Shown here: positions 35,755 to 43,485 of the stretch, piece by piece | Numbering within the stretch: position 1 is the stretch's first letter | How the letters are laid out: each line of letters opens with the position of its first letter | Source of the DNA: Thalassospira lucentensis | GTDB taxonomy: Bacteria > Pseudomonadota > Alphaproteobacteria > Rhodospirillales > Thalassospiraceae | Direction: 5' to 3' | DNA length: 64,000 nucleotides | Assembly: GCF_001613805.1 (NCBI RefSeq) | Contig: NZ_LPVY01000014.1 | Location: forward strand, 1 to 64,000 | Made by a program: the position numbers and the translations under genes | The notes under the pieces: model-generated | Seen by the model: the letters and a program-made list of their open reading frames with translations, nothing else | Database searches by the model: none | What the model was told of the DNA's origin: nothing

Positions 35755-36528
35755 TTACACCCGCCAACCGGAATGGATCGCGGCAATACCACCCGAAAGA
35801 TTGCGATATTTCACCCGCTCGAACCCGGCATCACGGATCATGGATGCAAAAGTTTCCTGATCGGGAAACTGGCGAATACTTTCAGCAAGATACTGATAGG
35901 CTTCACGGTTTCCAGCGATAAAGCGGCCGATTTCCGGCAAAAGCTTGAACGAGTATGTGTCGTAAAGTTTATCAAACCCCGGCACCACCACCTTGGAAAA
36001 TTCAAGACACTGGAACTTTCCACCCGGTCGCAGCACACGATAGGCTTCGGAAAGGGCCTCGGTAATCCGCGTCACGTTCCGAATGCCAAAGGCAATGGTA
36101 TAGGCATCAACCGAATGATCGGGCAGCGGCAATTTCTGCGCATCGCCAACGGTCCAGTTGATGTTTTTCAGCAACCCGTGATCAACCGCGCGATCCCGGC
36201 CGACATGCAACATTTCATAATTGATGTCGCATACCGTGACAGAGCCACCGCCATTTTTCAGGAAACGAAACGCGATGTCCCCGGTACCACCGGCAACGTC
36301 AAGCAGCTTCATGCCCGGACGTGGCTTCAACTCGTTGATGAACGTATCTTTCCACAGGCGATGAATACCGCCGCTCATCAGATCGTTCATCAAGTCATAT
36401 TTGGACGCGACAGTATCGAAAACCTCGCGCACCATGGATGCCTTCTGGCTTTCGGGAACGTCCCGGAAACCAAAATGGGTTGTCTTTTCGCCGTTTTCGC
36501 CCCCGGCTGGGCCTGTGTGCTTGCTCAT
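35755..36528 (-). CDS. ubiE: Ubiquinone/menaquinone C-methyltransferase
   Basis: A 257-residue SAM-dependent methyltransferase, which adds the C-2 methyl of the benzoquinone ring in ubiquinone synthesis. It has [27 protein letters not shown] motif [17 protein letters not shown], and [26 protein letters not shown] with CLEFS. The start at 36528 ([21 protein letters not shown]) is preferred over an ATG at 36576. It leads the ubiE-ubiB-GNAT operon and is divergent from trpF. Confidence 0.95.
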   Translation of the reverse strand: MSKHTGPAGGENGEKTTHFGFRDVPESQKASMVREVFDTVASKYDLMNDLMSGGIHRLWKDTFINELKPRPGMKLLDVAGGTGDIAFRFLKNGGGSVTVCDINYEMLHVGRDRAVDHGLLKNINWTVGDAQKLPLPDHSVDAYTIAFGIRNVTRITEALSEAYRVLRPGGKFQCLEFSKVVVPGFDKLYDTYSFKLLPEIGRFIAGNREAYQYLAESIRQFPDQETFASMIRDAGFERVKYRNLSGGIAAIHSGWRV

Positions 36529-36672
36529 GGCCGGGAAAATAGCGCAGCAACCGCCATCTCGCCAGTGGAAAGCCACGCAAATTCGTAAATATCCTGTTGG
36601 TCCACATCACTTTCTGCTAGGACCAAATGACTTGGACGGAAGTTTGAATTGGCTACAAGACAGGACACCCCG

Positions 36673-37317
36673 ATGAGCTGCATGGTCAAAATCTGTGGAA
36701 TCAACAGCGAAGACGCCGCAATGGCCGCGATGAGTGCCGGTGCAGATGCCTTGGGTTATGTCTTTTTCCCGCCAAGCCCGCGGCACATATCGCTTAACGG
36801 CGCCACCACGCTGACCGAGCGTGTACCTGACAGCATCCTTAAAGTCGGCCTGTTTGTTGAAGCCGGTGATGAAGCCCTTGAAAACGCGATCAAGGCCGGT
36901 CGCCTTGATATGATCCAGATGCATGGCAAGGAAAGTCCGGAACGGGTTGCGGAAGTAAAAGAAAAATTCGGTTTGCGCGTTATGAAAGCCGTTTCGGTAA
37001 GCACATCCGATGATATTGATGCTGCTGCGGCAAACTTCGATGGCGTCGCCGATTTCCTGCTTTTTGATGCCAAACCGCCCAAAGACAGCAATTTGCCCGG
37101 TGGCAATGCCGTTAGTTTTGACTGGAATCTTCTTACCGGGCGCAGCTTCAAAAGCAACTGGATGCTGGCCGGTGGACTTGATCCTGACAATGTCACCGAC
37201 GCGGTCCGTATTTCCGGTGCCCCGTGGGTCGATGTATCGTCTGGTGTTGAAAAAACCAAAGGCGTGAAAGACGCGCGCAAAATTGCCGATTTCATCCGCG
37301 CGGCAAAGGGTTACTAA
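36673..37317 (+). CDS. trpF: Phosphoribosylanthranilate isomerase
   Basis: A 214-residue TIM barrel that catalyses the third step of tryptophan synthesis. The catalytic Cys is in VKICGINSEDAAMAA, the catalytic Asp in FLLFDAKPP, and the phosphate site includes WMLAGGLDPDNVTDAV and DVSSGVE. Start at 36673 (MSCMVKICG); ATG at 36682 is also possible. It usually heads trpFBA, but here it is followed by a K+ channel gene, so trpBA are elsewhere. The trp attenuator lies 1.1 kb downstream, before trpEG. Confidence 0.93.
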   Translation: MSCMVKICGINSEDAAMAAMSAGADALGYVFFPPSPRHISLNGATTLTERVPDSILKVGLFVEAGDEALENAIKAGRLDMIQMHGKESPERVAEVKEKFGLRVMKAVSVSTSDDIDAAAANFDGVADFLLFDAKPPKDSNLPGGNAVSFDWNLLTGRSFKSNWMLAGGLDPDNVTDAVRISGAPWVDVSSGVEKTKGVKDARKIADFIRAAKGY

Positions 37318-37426
37318 CGCCCTCCGGCTCTATAACAGCATCTTCTTTAACCATTTCTGAAGCGATACCGGCAATCATCGAACGATTGTGGGCAGTCTTT
37401 CTGGCCCCGGTAGCGTATGGGGTCAA

Positions 37427-38398
37427 ATGGAAAGAACGCTTCGATCAAAGGTTCAGAATTTGCTGCATGGGGTTGATCGCCAATCGCGGCTGTCATTGAC
37501 CATACATCTGATCCTTGCTTCCCTGATCGTGATCAATGTTGTCTGTGTCATTCTCGACACCGTTCATGAACTGGCTGAACAGTTTTTCGTCCTGTTTCTG
37601 GTCATCGAACTGATCTGCACCACCATTTTCACCATCGAATACGGCTTGCGTGTCTGGTCCGCACCCGACAACCCGAAATTTTCCGGAAAATGGGGCCGGT
37701 TACGCTATATGCTGCGACCGATGGCAATAGTTGATCTGATCGCAATCCTGCCAGTCTTCTTGCTGTTTTTCACCTCGATTGATCTCCGGTTCATCCGCAT
37801 TGTCCGCCTGCTTCGGCTTTTGAAATTCACCCGTTACTCCACCGGGCTTGAGCTGATGCTAATGGTGTTTCGTCAGCAGATGGGTATCTTTGGTGCCGCA
37901 AGCGCAGCGTTGGCCTGCATGCTGGTTTTCAGTGCAGGCGCCATCTATCTTGCGGAACACGAAGCCCAACCTGACGCATTTGGCAACCTGCCCAGCGCCC
38001 TTTACTGGAGCGTCATCACCCTTGCCACCGTCGGTTATGGGGATGTCGTGCCGATCACAGCATTGGGCAAAGTCATCGCAAGTCTGATCTCACTGACGGG
38101 TATCGGCATAGTCGCGGTGCCCGCCGGTATTCTGGCATCGGCCTTTTCCAGTGAACTGCGCCGCCGCGAAGATGCATATCGCCAACAAGCCGCTCATCAG
38201 CTTTCGGGAAAACGCCTGACCGAGGCCGTGCGAAGAAGGTTGCGATCCCATCAGGACGAACTTGGCATCAGTGATGAGCAAGCCCTGTCAATCATTTCCG
38301 ATATCCGCGACATTCATCACGATCACGAAGACGATCTTTTGTCCTGCCCACATTGCCACAAACCGCTGCGTTTTGAGGTTTCCGAACCGGGCGAATGA
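37427..38398 (+). CDS. Voltage-gated potassium channel
   Basis: A 323-residue six-helix channel subunit. The S4 voltage sensor has basic residues every third position (RFIRIVRLLRLLKFTRYS), and the selectivity filter is TLATVGYGDVVP between S5 and S6. The cytoplasmic tail (about 230-323) is helical and ends in CPHCHKPLRF, a knuckle that could bind a metal with another subunit. ATG at 37427 is used rather than GTG at 37388. It is 109 bases after trpF. The physiological role may be membrane potential or K+ balance alongside the TrkH proteins. Confidence 0.9.
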   Translation: MERTLRSKVQNLLHGVDRQSRLSLTIHLILASLIVINVVCVILDTVHELAEQFFVLFLVIELICTTIFTIEYGLRVWSAPDNPKFSGKWGRLRYMLRPMAIVDLIAILPVFLLFFTSIDLRFIRIVRLLRLLKFTRYSTGLELMLMVFRQQMGIFGAASAALACMLVFSAGAIYLAEHEAQPDAFGNLPSALYWSVITLATVGYGDVVPITALGKVIASLISLTGIGIVAVPAGILASAFSSELRRREDAYRQQAAHQLSGKRLTEAVRRRLRSHQDELGISDEQALSIISDIRDIHHDHEDDLLSCPHCHKPLRFEVSEPGE

Positions 38399-38415
38399 TC
38401 ATCTGATCAAAATGC

Positions 38416-38444
38416 TTGACGCCCGCCTGATCGCTGATCATAGT
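38416..38444 (+). promoter_or_regulatory. Promoter of the trpEG operon
   Basis: TTGACG (38416-38421), a 17-base spacer and CATAGT (38439-38444). The start would be near 38451, just before the leader peptide gene. Confidence 0.6.
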
Positions 38445-38466
38445 TTGACGCATGAAAACACACGGC

Positions 38467-38511
38467 ATGAACCCGATCCTTATTTCCAATCGTTGGTGGT
38501 GGTCCGCATAA
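38467..38511 (+). CDS. trpL: trp operon leader peptide
   Basis: A 14-residue peptide MNPILISNRWWWSA with three consecutive Trp codons (TGG TGG TGG at 38494-38502). An in-frame ATG at 38452 would add MKTHG. Ribosome stalling at these codons when charged tRNA-Trp is scarce allows an antiterminator to form and trpEG to be transcribed. It is too short for standard gene callers. Confidence 0.85.
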   Translation: MNPILISNRWWWSA

Positions 38512-38578
38512 GCGGGCGGCCAATTATCATGCCCTGAAACAACCGGCCGCCTGATCTTCGCAGGCGGCTTTGTGTTTT
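38512..38578 (+). promoter_or_regulatory. trp attenuator (antiterminator/terminator)
   Basis: GGCGGCC (38515-38521) can pair with GGCCGCC (38545-38551) as antiterminator. Alternatively GCCGCCTG (38546-38553) pairs with CAGGCGGC (38561-38568) followed by TTTGTGTTTT as terminator. The shared strand and the upstream Trp codons are the classic transcription attenuation design. Confidence 0.85.
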
Positions 38579-38649
38579 CAGACCTTCTCCCTACTTGCTG
38601 AAAAGTCACATTGCTCCTGCGGCAGCGCCCCGCAAACGGAGTATTTGAC

Positions 38650-40890
38650 GTGACCAGCCCGACTTCTGAAATCAGTAGCGAATATCGATATACCACCGAT
38701 GGCGGCATCGCCGTCATTCGCCGCCAGACAGAAATCACCTATGAAAATGCCACTGAAAGCCTGATTGATGCCCTTGATCGGACCAAGGGTGTTTTGCTGT
38801 CTTCAAGCTACGAGTTTCCGGGTCGTTATTCGCGCTGGGACATGGGCTTTGCCAAACCACCGCTGGAAATTACCGGACGCGAACGCGGCTTCGCAATCCG
38901 TGCACTCAATGATCGCGGTCGGGTGCTTTTGCCCATGATTGAACATGCCCTTACAGGTCATGCCCATATCGAAGGCCTGAACAAAGGCGATGACGGGCTT
39001 TACGGCTATGTCGGCAAAGCGGCTGCATGGTTCCCCGAAGAAGAACGCAGTCAACAGCCCAGCCTGTTTTCTGTTGTCCGGGCCATTCGCGACCTGTTTG
39101 CCCACAAGGGCGAGGAGCCTCTCGGCCTATACGGTGCCTTTGGCTACGACATCGCTCTTCATTTTGAACAGATATCACTAACTCAGGACCGCAGCAGCGA
39201 TCATAAAGACGTCCATATTTACCTGCCCGACCAAATGATCACGGTCGACCACGCATCCAAGGTCGCCACCCTTTTTGAATATGAATTCATTGCGCCAGAT
39301 GGCCACAGCACCGTCGGGCTCGACCGCATTGCCCAAGATCACCCGCCATCACATGGTGCAAACGGCATCGTCGAAAACGACATGAAAGACGGCGAATACG
39401 CCGTCGTCGTCGATGAAACCAAGCCACGATTCGCCCGCGGAGAGCTGTTTGAAGTCGTGCCAAGCCGTGTGTTCCGGACCGAATGCAAAACGGCCCCATC
39501 GGAAATCTTCCGCCGCCTTAAACGCCGCAATCCCGCACCCTATGGTTTCCTGATCAATCTGGGGGACGGTGAACACCTGATCGGCGCATCGCCGGAAATG
39601 TATGTCCGCGTTACCGGTCAGCGTATTGAAACCTGCCCGATTTCGGGGACCATCGCGCGCGGTCGCGACGCGATTGAGGATGCGGAAAATATCCGTACCC
39701 TTCTGAATTCGGCCAAGGAAGAATCCGAACTGACAATGTGCACCGATGTTGATCGCAACGACAAGGCACGCGTCTGCAAACCCGGCAGCATCCGTATTCT
39801 TGGCCGTCGCCAGATCGAAATGTATTCCCGCCTGATCCATACGGTCGATCACGTCGAAGGCCGCCTTCGCGAAGGCTTTGATGCACTTGATGCTTTCCTG
39901 ACGCATTGCTGGGCGGTTACCGTAACCGGTGCCCCCAAACGGGCCGCCATGAAGCATATTGAAACCGTCGAACGCAGTCCGCGTGCATGGTATGGCGGGG
40001 CCATTGGCGCGGTTCTCTGCAATGGCGATCTGAATACCGGCCTTACATTGCGCACCGTGCGCCTCAAACAGGGTGTCGCCGAAGTTCGCGCGGGTGCAAC
40101 ATTGCTGTTTGATAGTGAATCTGCTGCCGAAGAAGCCGAAACCGTCTTGAAGGCATCGGCCATGATTGATGCCGTCACCCGAGATGCCAAGGACGAAGCC
40201 GCAATTGATCCGACCATTTCGGGCGTTGGTAAACGCGTACTCCTGATCGACCATGAAGACAGCTTTGTCCAAAACCTTGCCAGCTATATCCGCGCAACCG
40301 GTGCCGAAACCCTGACCCTGCGCCCCGGTTTCCCCGATGAGGCGTTTGACGATTTCAAACCCGATCTGGTGTTCCTGTCCCCGGGACCGGGACGGCCCGA
40401 TGATTACGGGCTTCGCCAAAGCATTGAGCGTGCCCTTGCCGCTGGGCTTCCGGTCTTTGGTGTTTGCCTTGGTTTACAGGGAATTGTCGAATTTTTCGGG
40501 GGATCACTTGGTCAACTCGACACACCGATGCATGGCAAACCGTCTAAGGTGAAACTGGACCCGTCTGATCCGCTGTTTGAAGGCCTGCCCGATGAAATCG
40601 TCGTCGGTCGCTATCATTCGCTATTTGCCGATCTGGCAAGCCTGCCGACTGATCTTAAAGTCACCGCGCGCAGCAATGACGGTGTGGTGATGGGTATACG
40701 CCATCAAAGCCTGCCGATCAGCGCGGTACAGTTCCATCCCGAAAGCCTGCTGACCCTGCAGGGTGATGTCGGGATGCGAATGATTGCCAACCTGCTGCGC
40801 AATCCGCTCGGAATTTTCCCTGAAAAGGCCGAAATTTCCGACGCTAATAAAGGGGATGAGCGAGATGAAACGGCGATAATGGTTGCCTGA
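38650..40890 (+). CDS. trpEG: Fused anthranilate synthase TrpE-TrpG
   Basis: A 746-residue fusion that converts chorismate plus glutamine to anthranilate. The TrpE part (about 1-530) has GDGEHLIGASPEMYVRV, CPISGTIARGRD, LTMCTDVDRNDKARVCKPGS and TVTGAPKRAAMK. The TrpG part (about 545-735) has the nucleophile in FGVCLGLQGI and the HPES motif in VQFHPESLL. The one-chain form is typical of alphaproteobacteria such as Rhizobium and Azospirillum. GTG at 38650 with CGGAG upstream is chosen. Expression is under the attenuator; product feedback by Trp is expected. Confidence 0.95.
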   Translation: MTSPTSEISSEYRYTTDGGIAVIRRQTEITYENATESLIDALDRTKGVLLSSSYEFPGRYSRWDMGFAKPPLEITGRERGFAIRALNDRGRVLLPMIEHALTGHAHIEGLNKGDDGLYGYVGKAAAWFPEEERSQQPSLFSVVRAIRDLFAHKGEEPLGLYGAFGYDIALHFEQISLTQDRSSDHKDVHIYLPDQMITVDHASKVATLFEYEFIAPDGHSTVGLDRIAQDHPPSHGANGIVENDMKDGEYAVVVDETKPRFARGELFEVVPSRVFRTECKTAPSEIFRRLKRRNPAPYGFLINLGDGEHLIGASPEMYVRVTGQRIETCPISGTIARGRDAIEDAENIRTLLNSAKEESELTMCTDVDRNDKARVCKPGSIRILGRRQIEMYSRLIHTVDHVEGRLREGFDALDAFLTHCWAVTVTGAPKRAAMKHIETVERSPRAWYGGAIGAVLCNGDLNTGLTLRTVRLKQGVAEVRAGATLLFDSESAAEEAETVLKASAMIDAVTRDAKDEAAIDPTISGVGKRVLLIDHEDSFVQNLASYIRATGAETLTLRPGFPDEAFDDFKPDLVFLSPGPGRPDDYGLRQSIERALAAGLPVFGVCLGLQGIVEFFGGSLGQLDTPMHGKPSKVKLDPSDPLFEGLPDEIVVGRYHSLFADLASLPTDLKVTARSNDGVVMGIRHQSLPISAVQFHPESLLTLQGDVGMRMIANLLRNPLGIFPEKAEISDANKGDERDETAIMVA

Positions 40891-40971
40891 AACGACATAG
40901 TGAACCCGATTGCCTGACCCATGCCCCCTGCCATCGACCTCCCCCTGTCGATGAAACCGGGTCAGGAAACC

Positions 40972-41012
40972 GCAACGGCCGCGCTCCTCCCTCGCGGCCG
41001 TTGCTTCATTTT
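40972..41012. terminator. Terminator between trpEG and methyltransferase gene
   Basis: Perfect 12-base stem GCAACGGCCGCG/CGCGGCCGTTGC (40972-40983, 40993-41004), with a 9-base loop. TTCATTTTC follows on the + strand. It separates two convergent genes. Confidence 0.8.
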
Positions 41013-41018
41013 CATGCC

Positions 41019-41633
41019 TTAATCGTCGTCATCCAGCGTTCCGTCTATCACGCTGTAATCCGGCGGCGGGGCTTGACGGAACTTTTCAGGATCGGCTTTG
41101 CGTTTGTCACGCGTGCGCGAAATCCAGCCGCCATAAAAGGCTTCTGGTTTTGGCTCGGTAGGCGCACCGGCACGGACCGGGCGCGGGGCAAAACGGCCAA
41201 GGCTGATCAGCCGGTCATACATGACGATATTGGCGGCGATCGCGACATTCACGCAGAAGCTCATCGGAATTTTGATGATGAAATCGCACTGATCCTGCAT
41301 TTCCTGTGACAGGTTGCCACGTTCCGGACCAAGGATATAAGCCGCGCGCGACGGATGCTTGAAGCTTGGTAGTTCAATTGCATCCGGTGTCAGCTCAACA
41401 CCAACCATCCGGCACCCATCAGGCAGAAACAGATGATCGTGATCGGGGAAGTGATAGTAGGGCATCTGCTCGGATGCACGTGATGTGTCGGCCACATTGG
41501 CCCGTTCATCACGGAAATCCGCATCAACAGTAAAGGCAAAGCTGGCACCAAACGCATGAGCGGAACGAAACAGCGTGCCCACGTTAAAAGGCTTGCTGGC
41601 CCCCTCGATCCCGATCCCGAAATATCCGCGCAT
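41019..41633 (-). CDS. SpoU/TrmH-family RNA 2'-O-methyltransferase
   Basis: A 204-residue SPOUT methyltransferase. It has the substrate motif IGIEGASKPFNVGTLFRSAHAFGASFAFTVD, AYILGPERGNLSQEM, and the knotted SAM site SFCVNVAIAANIVMYDRLIS. The C-terminal ~40 residues are a charged extension (ISRTRDKRKADPEKFRQAPPPDYSV). The N-terminus begins at ATG 41633 (MRGYFGIGIEGASKP). It methylates a tRNA or rRNA ribose; the target is not identifiable. Confidence 0.87.
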   Translation of the reverse strand: MRGYFGIGIEGASKPFNVGTLFRSAHAFGASFAFTVDADFRDERANVADTSRASEQMPYYHFPDHDHLFLPDGCRMVGVELTPDAIELPSFKHPSRAAYILGPERGNLSQEMQDQCDFIIKIPMSFCVNVAIAANIVMYDRLISLGRFAPRPVRAGAPTEPKPEAFYGGWISRTRDKRKADPEKFRQAPPPDYSVIDGTLDDDD

Positions 41634-41775
41634 ATTGTCCTCCGTGCTGCACGCCGATGGTGCGCTCACACACACTCCAATGAAAAAACTGGCTCGGCTA
41701 TACCCCTCAAAGGCGAACATGGCAAGTCAGCGGGCCGCAACTCTGCTCCAGCAGAGGAAGCAATCCGGGTCTCGT

Positions 41776-41800
41776 GGAACAAAAAACACCCCGGACCGTT
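41776..41800 (+). promoter_or_regulatory. EcfG-type general stress promoter of csbD
   Basis: GGAAC (41776-41780), a 16-base spacer and CGTT (41797-41800), the consensus recognised by the EcfG sigma of the alphaproteobacterial PhyR-NepR stress system. It directs transcription into csbD, a typical stress gene. Confidence 0.75.
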
Positions 41801-41813
41801 TTATGATCAAGCA

Positions 41814-41857
41814 ACCGGAAAAGTCGCATGCCTTCGGCATGCAGATAAAATTTCCGG
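41814..41857 (+). other. Structured 5' leader of csbD
   Basis: CCGGAAA and TTTCCGG form an outer stem around an inner hairpin GCATGCC-TTC-GGCATGC. It lies between the EcfG promoter and the csbD start, so the transcript has a folded leader. It may be an mRNA-stabilising hairpin or affect translation; no known riboswitch class was recognised. Confidence 0.5.
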
Positions 41858-41899
41858 ACCAAACGAGCAAACACCCCGAAAGAAACAGGAGAATACCTG

Positions 41900-42097
41900 A
41901 TGAATTGGGACCAAATCGAAGGCCGCTGGAAACAGATGCGTGGTCACGTCAAACGCGAGTGGGGCCGTCTCACCGACGATGACCTTGATCAGATTGAAGG
42001 CCAGCAGGAAAAACTTGTTGGGCTGGTTCAGGAAGCCTACGGCGTTAAACGCGAAGAGGCCGACCGGCAGGTCCGCAACTGGTTTGACCGCCTCTAG
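41900..42097 (+). CDS. CsbD-family stress protein
   Basis: A 65-residue hydrophilic protein: MNWDQIEGRWKQMRGHVKREWGRLTDDDLDQIEGQQEKLVGLVQEAYGVKREEADRQVRNWFDRL shows the CsbD signature of helices with Trp and Gly. Members are induced in general stress (first seen in Bacillus under sigma-B) and have no known activity. An AGGAG ribosome site precedes the ATG. The EcfG promoter 100 bases upstream and the terminator after it make this a single-gene stress unit. Confidence 0.92.
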   Translation: MNWDQIEGRWKQMRGHVKREWGRLTDDDLDQIEGQQEKLVGLVQEAYGVKREEADRQVRNWFDRL

Positions 42098-42132
42098 AAC
42101 GTTCGCGTCCCGAAATTACCACACATTACAAT

Positions 42133-42178
42133 GCCCGCCGGATTATTACCCTCTTGATCCTGGCGGGCTTTGTGTTTT
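42133..42178 (+). terminator. csbD terminator
   Basis: GCCCGCC (42133-42139) pairs with GGCGGGC (42162-42168), extended by GGAT/ATCC inside, and is followed by TTTGTGTTTT. Confidence 0.75.
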
Positions 42179-42218
42179 CTATGCACACAATCAATCTCGG
42201 TACCAGATTTGGAAAATC

Positions 42219-42425
42219 ATGCCTGTCAAATCCCCCTGTATTGGCGTTTGCGTTCTTGACCCCGCCGCTGGCTACTGCACCGGATGCTTTCGTACGGGCG
42301 ACGAAATTGGTGCATGGATGGGCATGAGCGACGGCAGTAAAAAACGCGTGCTGGAAACCATCCGCAAACGTCGTCTTTCCGTCACGACCGCACCGCTCAT
42401 CAAGACCGGAAATGGCAACCTGTAA
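42219..42425 (+). CDS. DUF1289 small cysteine-motif protein
   Basis: A 68-residue protein with KSPCIGVCVLDPAAGYCTGCFRTGDEIGAWMGMSDGSKKRVLETIRKR. The C-x3-C plus C-x2-C pattern is characteristic of DUF1289, probably a metal or Fe-S site; function unknown. ATG at 42219. It overlaps the frame of the next ORF only upstream of that gene's chosen start and lies 76 bases before it. Confidence 0.83.
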   Translation: MPVKSPCIGVCVLDPAAGYCTGCFRTGDEIGAWMGMSDGSKKRVLETIRKRRLSVTTAPLIKTGNGNL

Positions 42426-42501
42426 TCCAGCCAGACCAAACATTGCGGACGGCGACAACCAACCCCAAATAAAAGCCCTGTTCATCAAGGGGACACACCG
42501 C

Positions 42502-43275
42502 ATGTCGGACATTGCACAGCACAACGGAAATGCCGCGGCAGAACTCCGGCGTATGACACGACGTGCCGCACATGCAGTCATGGCCACAACCGCCTGCGAT
42601 CACAAACAGGTTGGCGATGGATGGCCGGTAACATCAATGGTCGTTCCTGCCGCCCATATTGATGGCAGCCCCATCCTGCTGATTTCCGATCTGGCGGATC
42701 ATACCCGTCATTTGCAAAGTGATCCGCGAATGTCCCTGCTGTTTACTGACGGTAATATCGATCCCGGACAAAGCGAGAGGATCAATTCGGATAACGCCAG
42801 ACTGACGATCTTTGGCCGAACAGTTGCCGATCACACACTCGAAACCCGGCAGCGCTATCTGCAATACCATCCCGATGCCGCCCAATATGCCGATTTCGCC
42901 GATTTCGGCTTTTATCATGTCACGGTCGAAGCCGTTTACTGGGTCGGCGGTTTTGGCAAACAGCGACGACTGAAAGGCGACCAGTTCATTGTCGAGGGTT
43001 GTCAGTCGCTGATCACGGGCCATGACGACGTGATCGAACATATGAATACCGACCATGCCGATGCCATAGCCGACATTGTCGAACATTTCACCGGTCAGAA
43101 CAGAAATGACTCGTGGAAAATGGTGGCGATTGACTGTGATGGAATGGATTTGGAATGCAATTCTGCCGATTCCCGCCCTTTGCGCGTCGATTTCACCAAA
43201 ACAATTCGCAGCCCGGGCGATGCGCGCGATATTCTGGTCGAAATGTGTAAAAAAGCGCGCGGTCAAATGACCTGA
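42502..43275 (+). CDS. HugZ-like haem-binding/PNPOx-fold protein with DUF2470
   Basis: A 257-residue protein. The N-terminal split-barrel (PNPOx-like, about 15-165) contains ATTACDHKQVGDGWPVTSMVVPAAHIDGSPILLISDLADHTRHL. The C-terminal DUF2470 domain has the signature IEHMNTDHADAIADIVEHF. This pair of domains is found in HugZ/HutZ haem oxygenases that take iron from haem, but also in proteins of unknown activity. ATG 42502 (MSDIAQHNGN) has GGGG nearby. No haem transporter genes are adjacent, so the role is uncertain. It ends in a hairpin terminator. Confidence 0.85.
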   Translation: MSDIAQHNGNAAAELRRMTRRAAHAVMATTACDHKQVGDGWPVTSMVVPAAHIDGSPILLISDLADHTRHLQSDPRMSLLFTDGNIDPGQSERINSDNARLTIFGRTVADHTLETRQRYLQYHPDAAQYADFADFGFYHVTVEAVYWVGGFGKQRRLKGDQFIVEGCQSLITGHDDVIEHMNTDHADAIADIVEHFTGQNRNDSWKMVAIDCDGMDLECNSADSRPLRVDFTKTIRSPGDARDILVEMCKKARGQMT

Positions 43276-43297
43276 TTTGGGCAACGAAGATTTAATT

Positions 43298-43320
43298 GTC
43301 ACTTTCGAAAGGTGACTTTT
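43298..43320 (+). terminator. Terminator after HugZ-like gene
   Basis: GTCACTTT (43298-43305) pairs with AAGGTGAC (43309-43316; one G-U) around CGA, followed by TTTT. Confidence 0.6.
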
Positions 43321-43485
43321 CGCAAACGCAAAAACGTCTACGTTTTCCTTGGTATTGAGCCAAAGGACAGGTTGCTTTTAAGACACCTTTGTAACAATAT
43401 GTCGCGACGCAACCGGCTATCCCACATGCCGATTGTGTAGAATTGACTATTAACCCCCAGACTCAATTCCCACCAGGAGAGATCC

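Noticed and set aside
35722..36588. 288-residue open frame on the + strand
   Set aside because: Antisense to ubiE; basic, low-hydrophobicity sequence.
39349..40419. 356-residue open frame on the reverse strand
   Set aside because: Antisense to trpEG; no recognisable domain or start signal.
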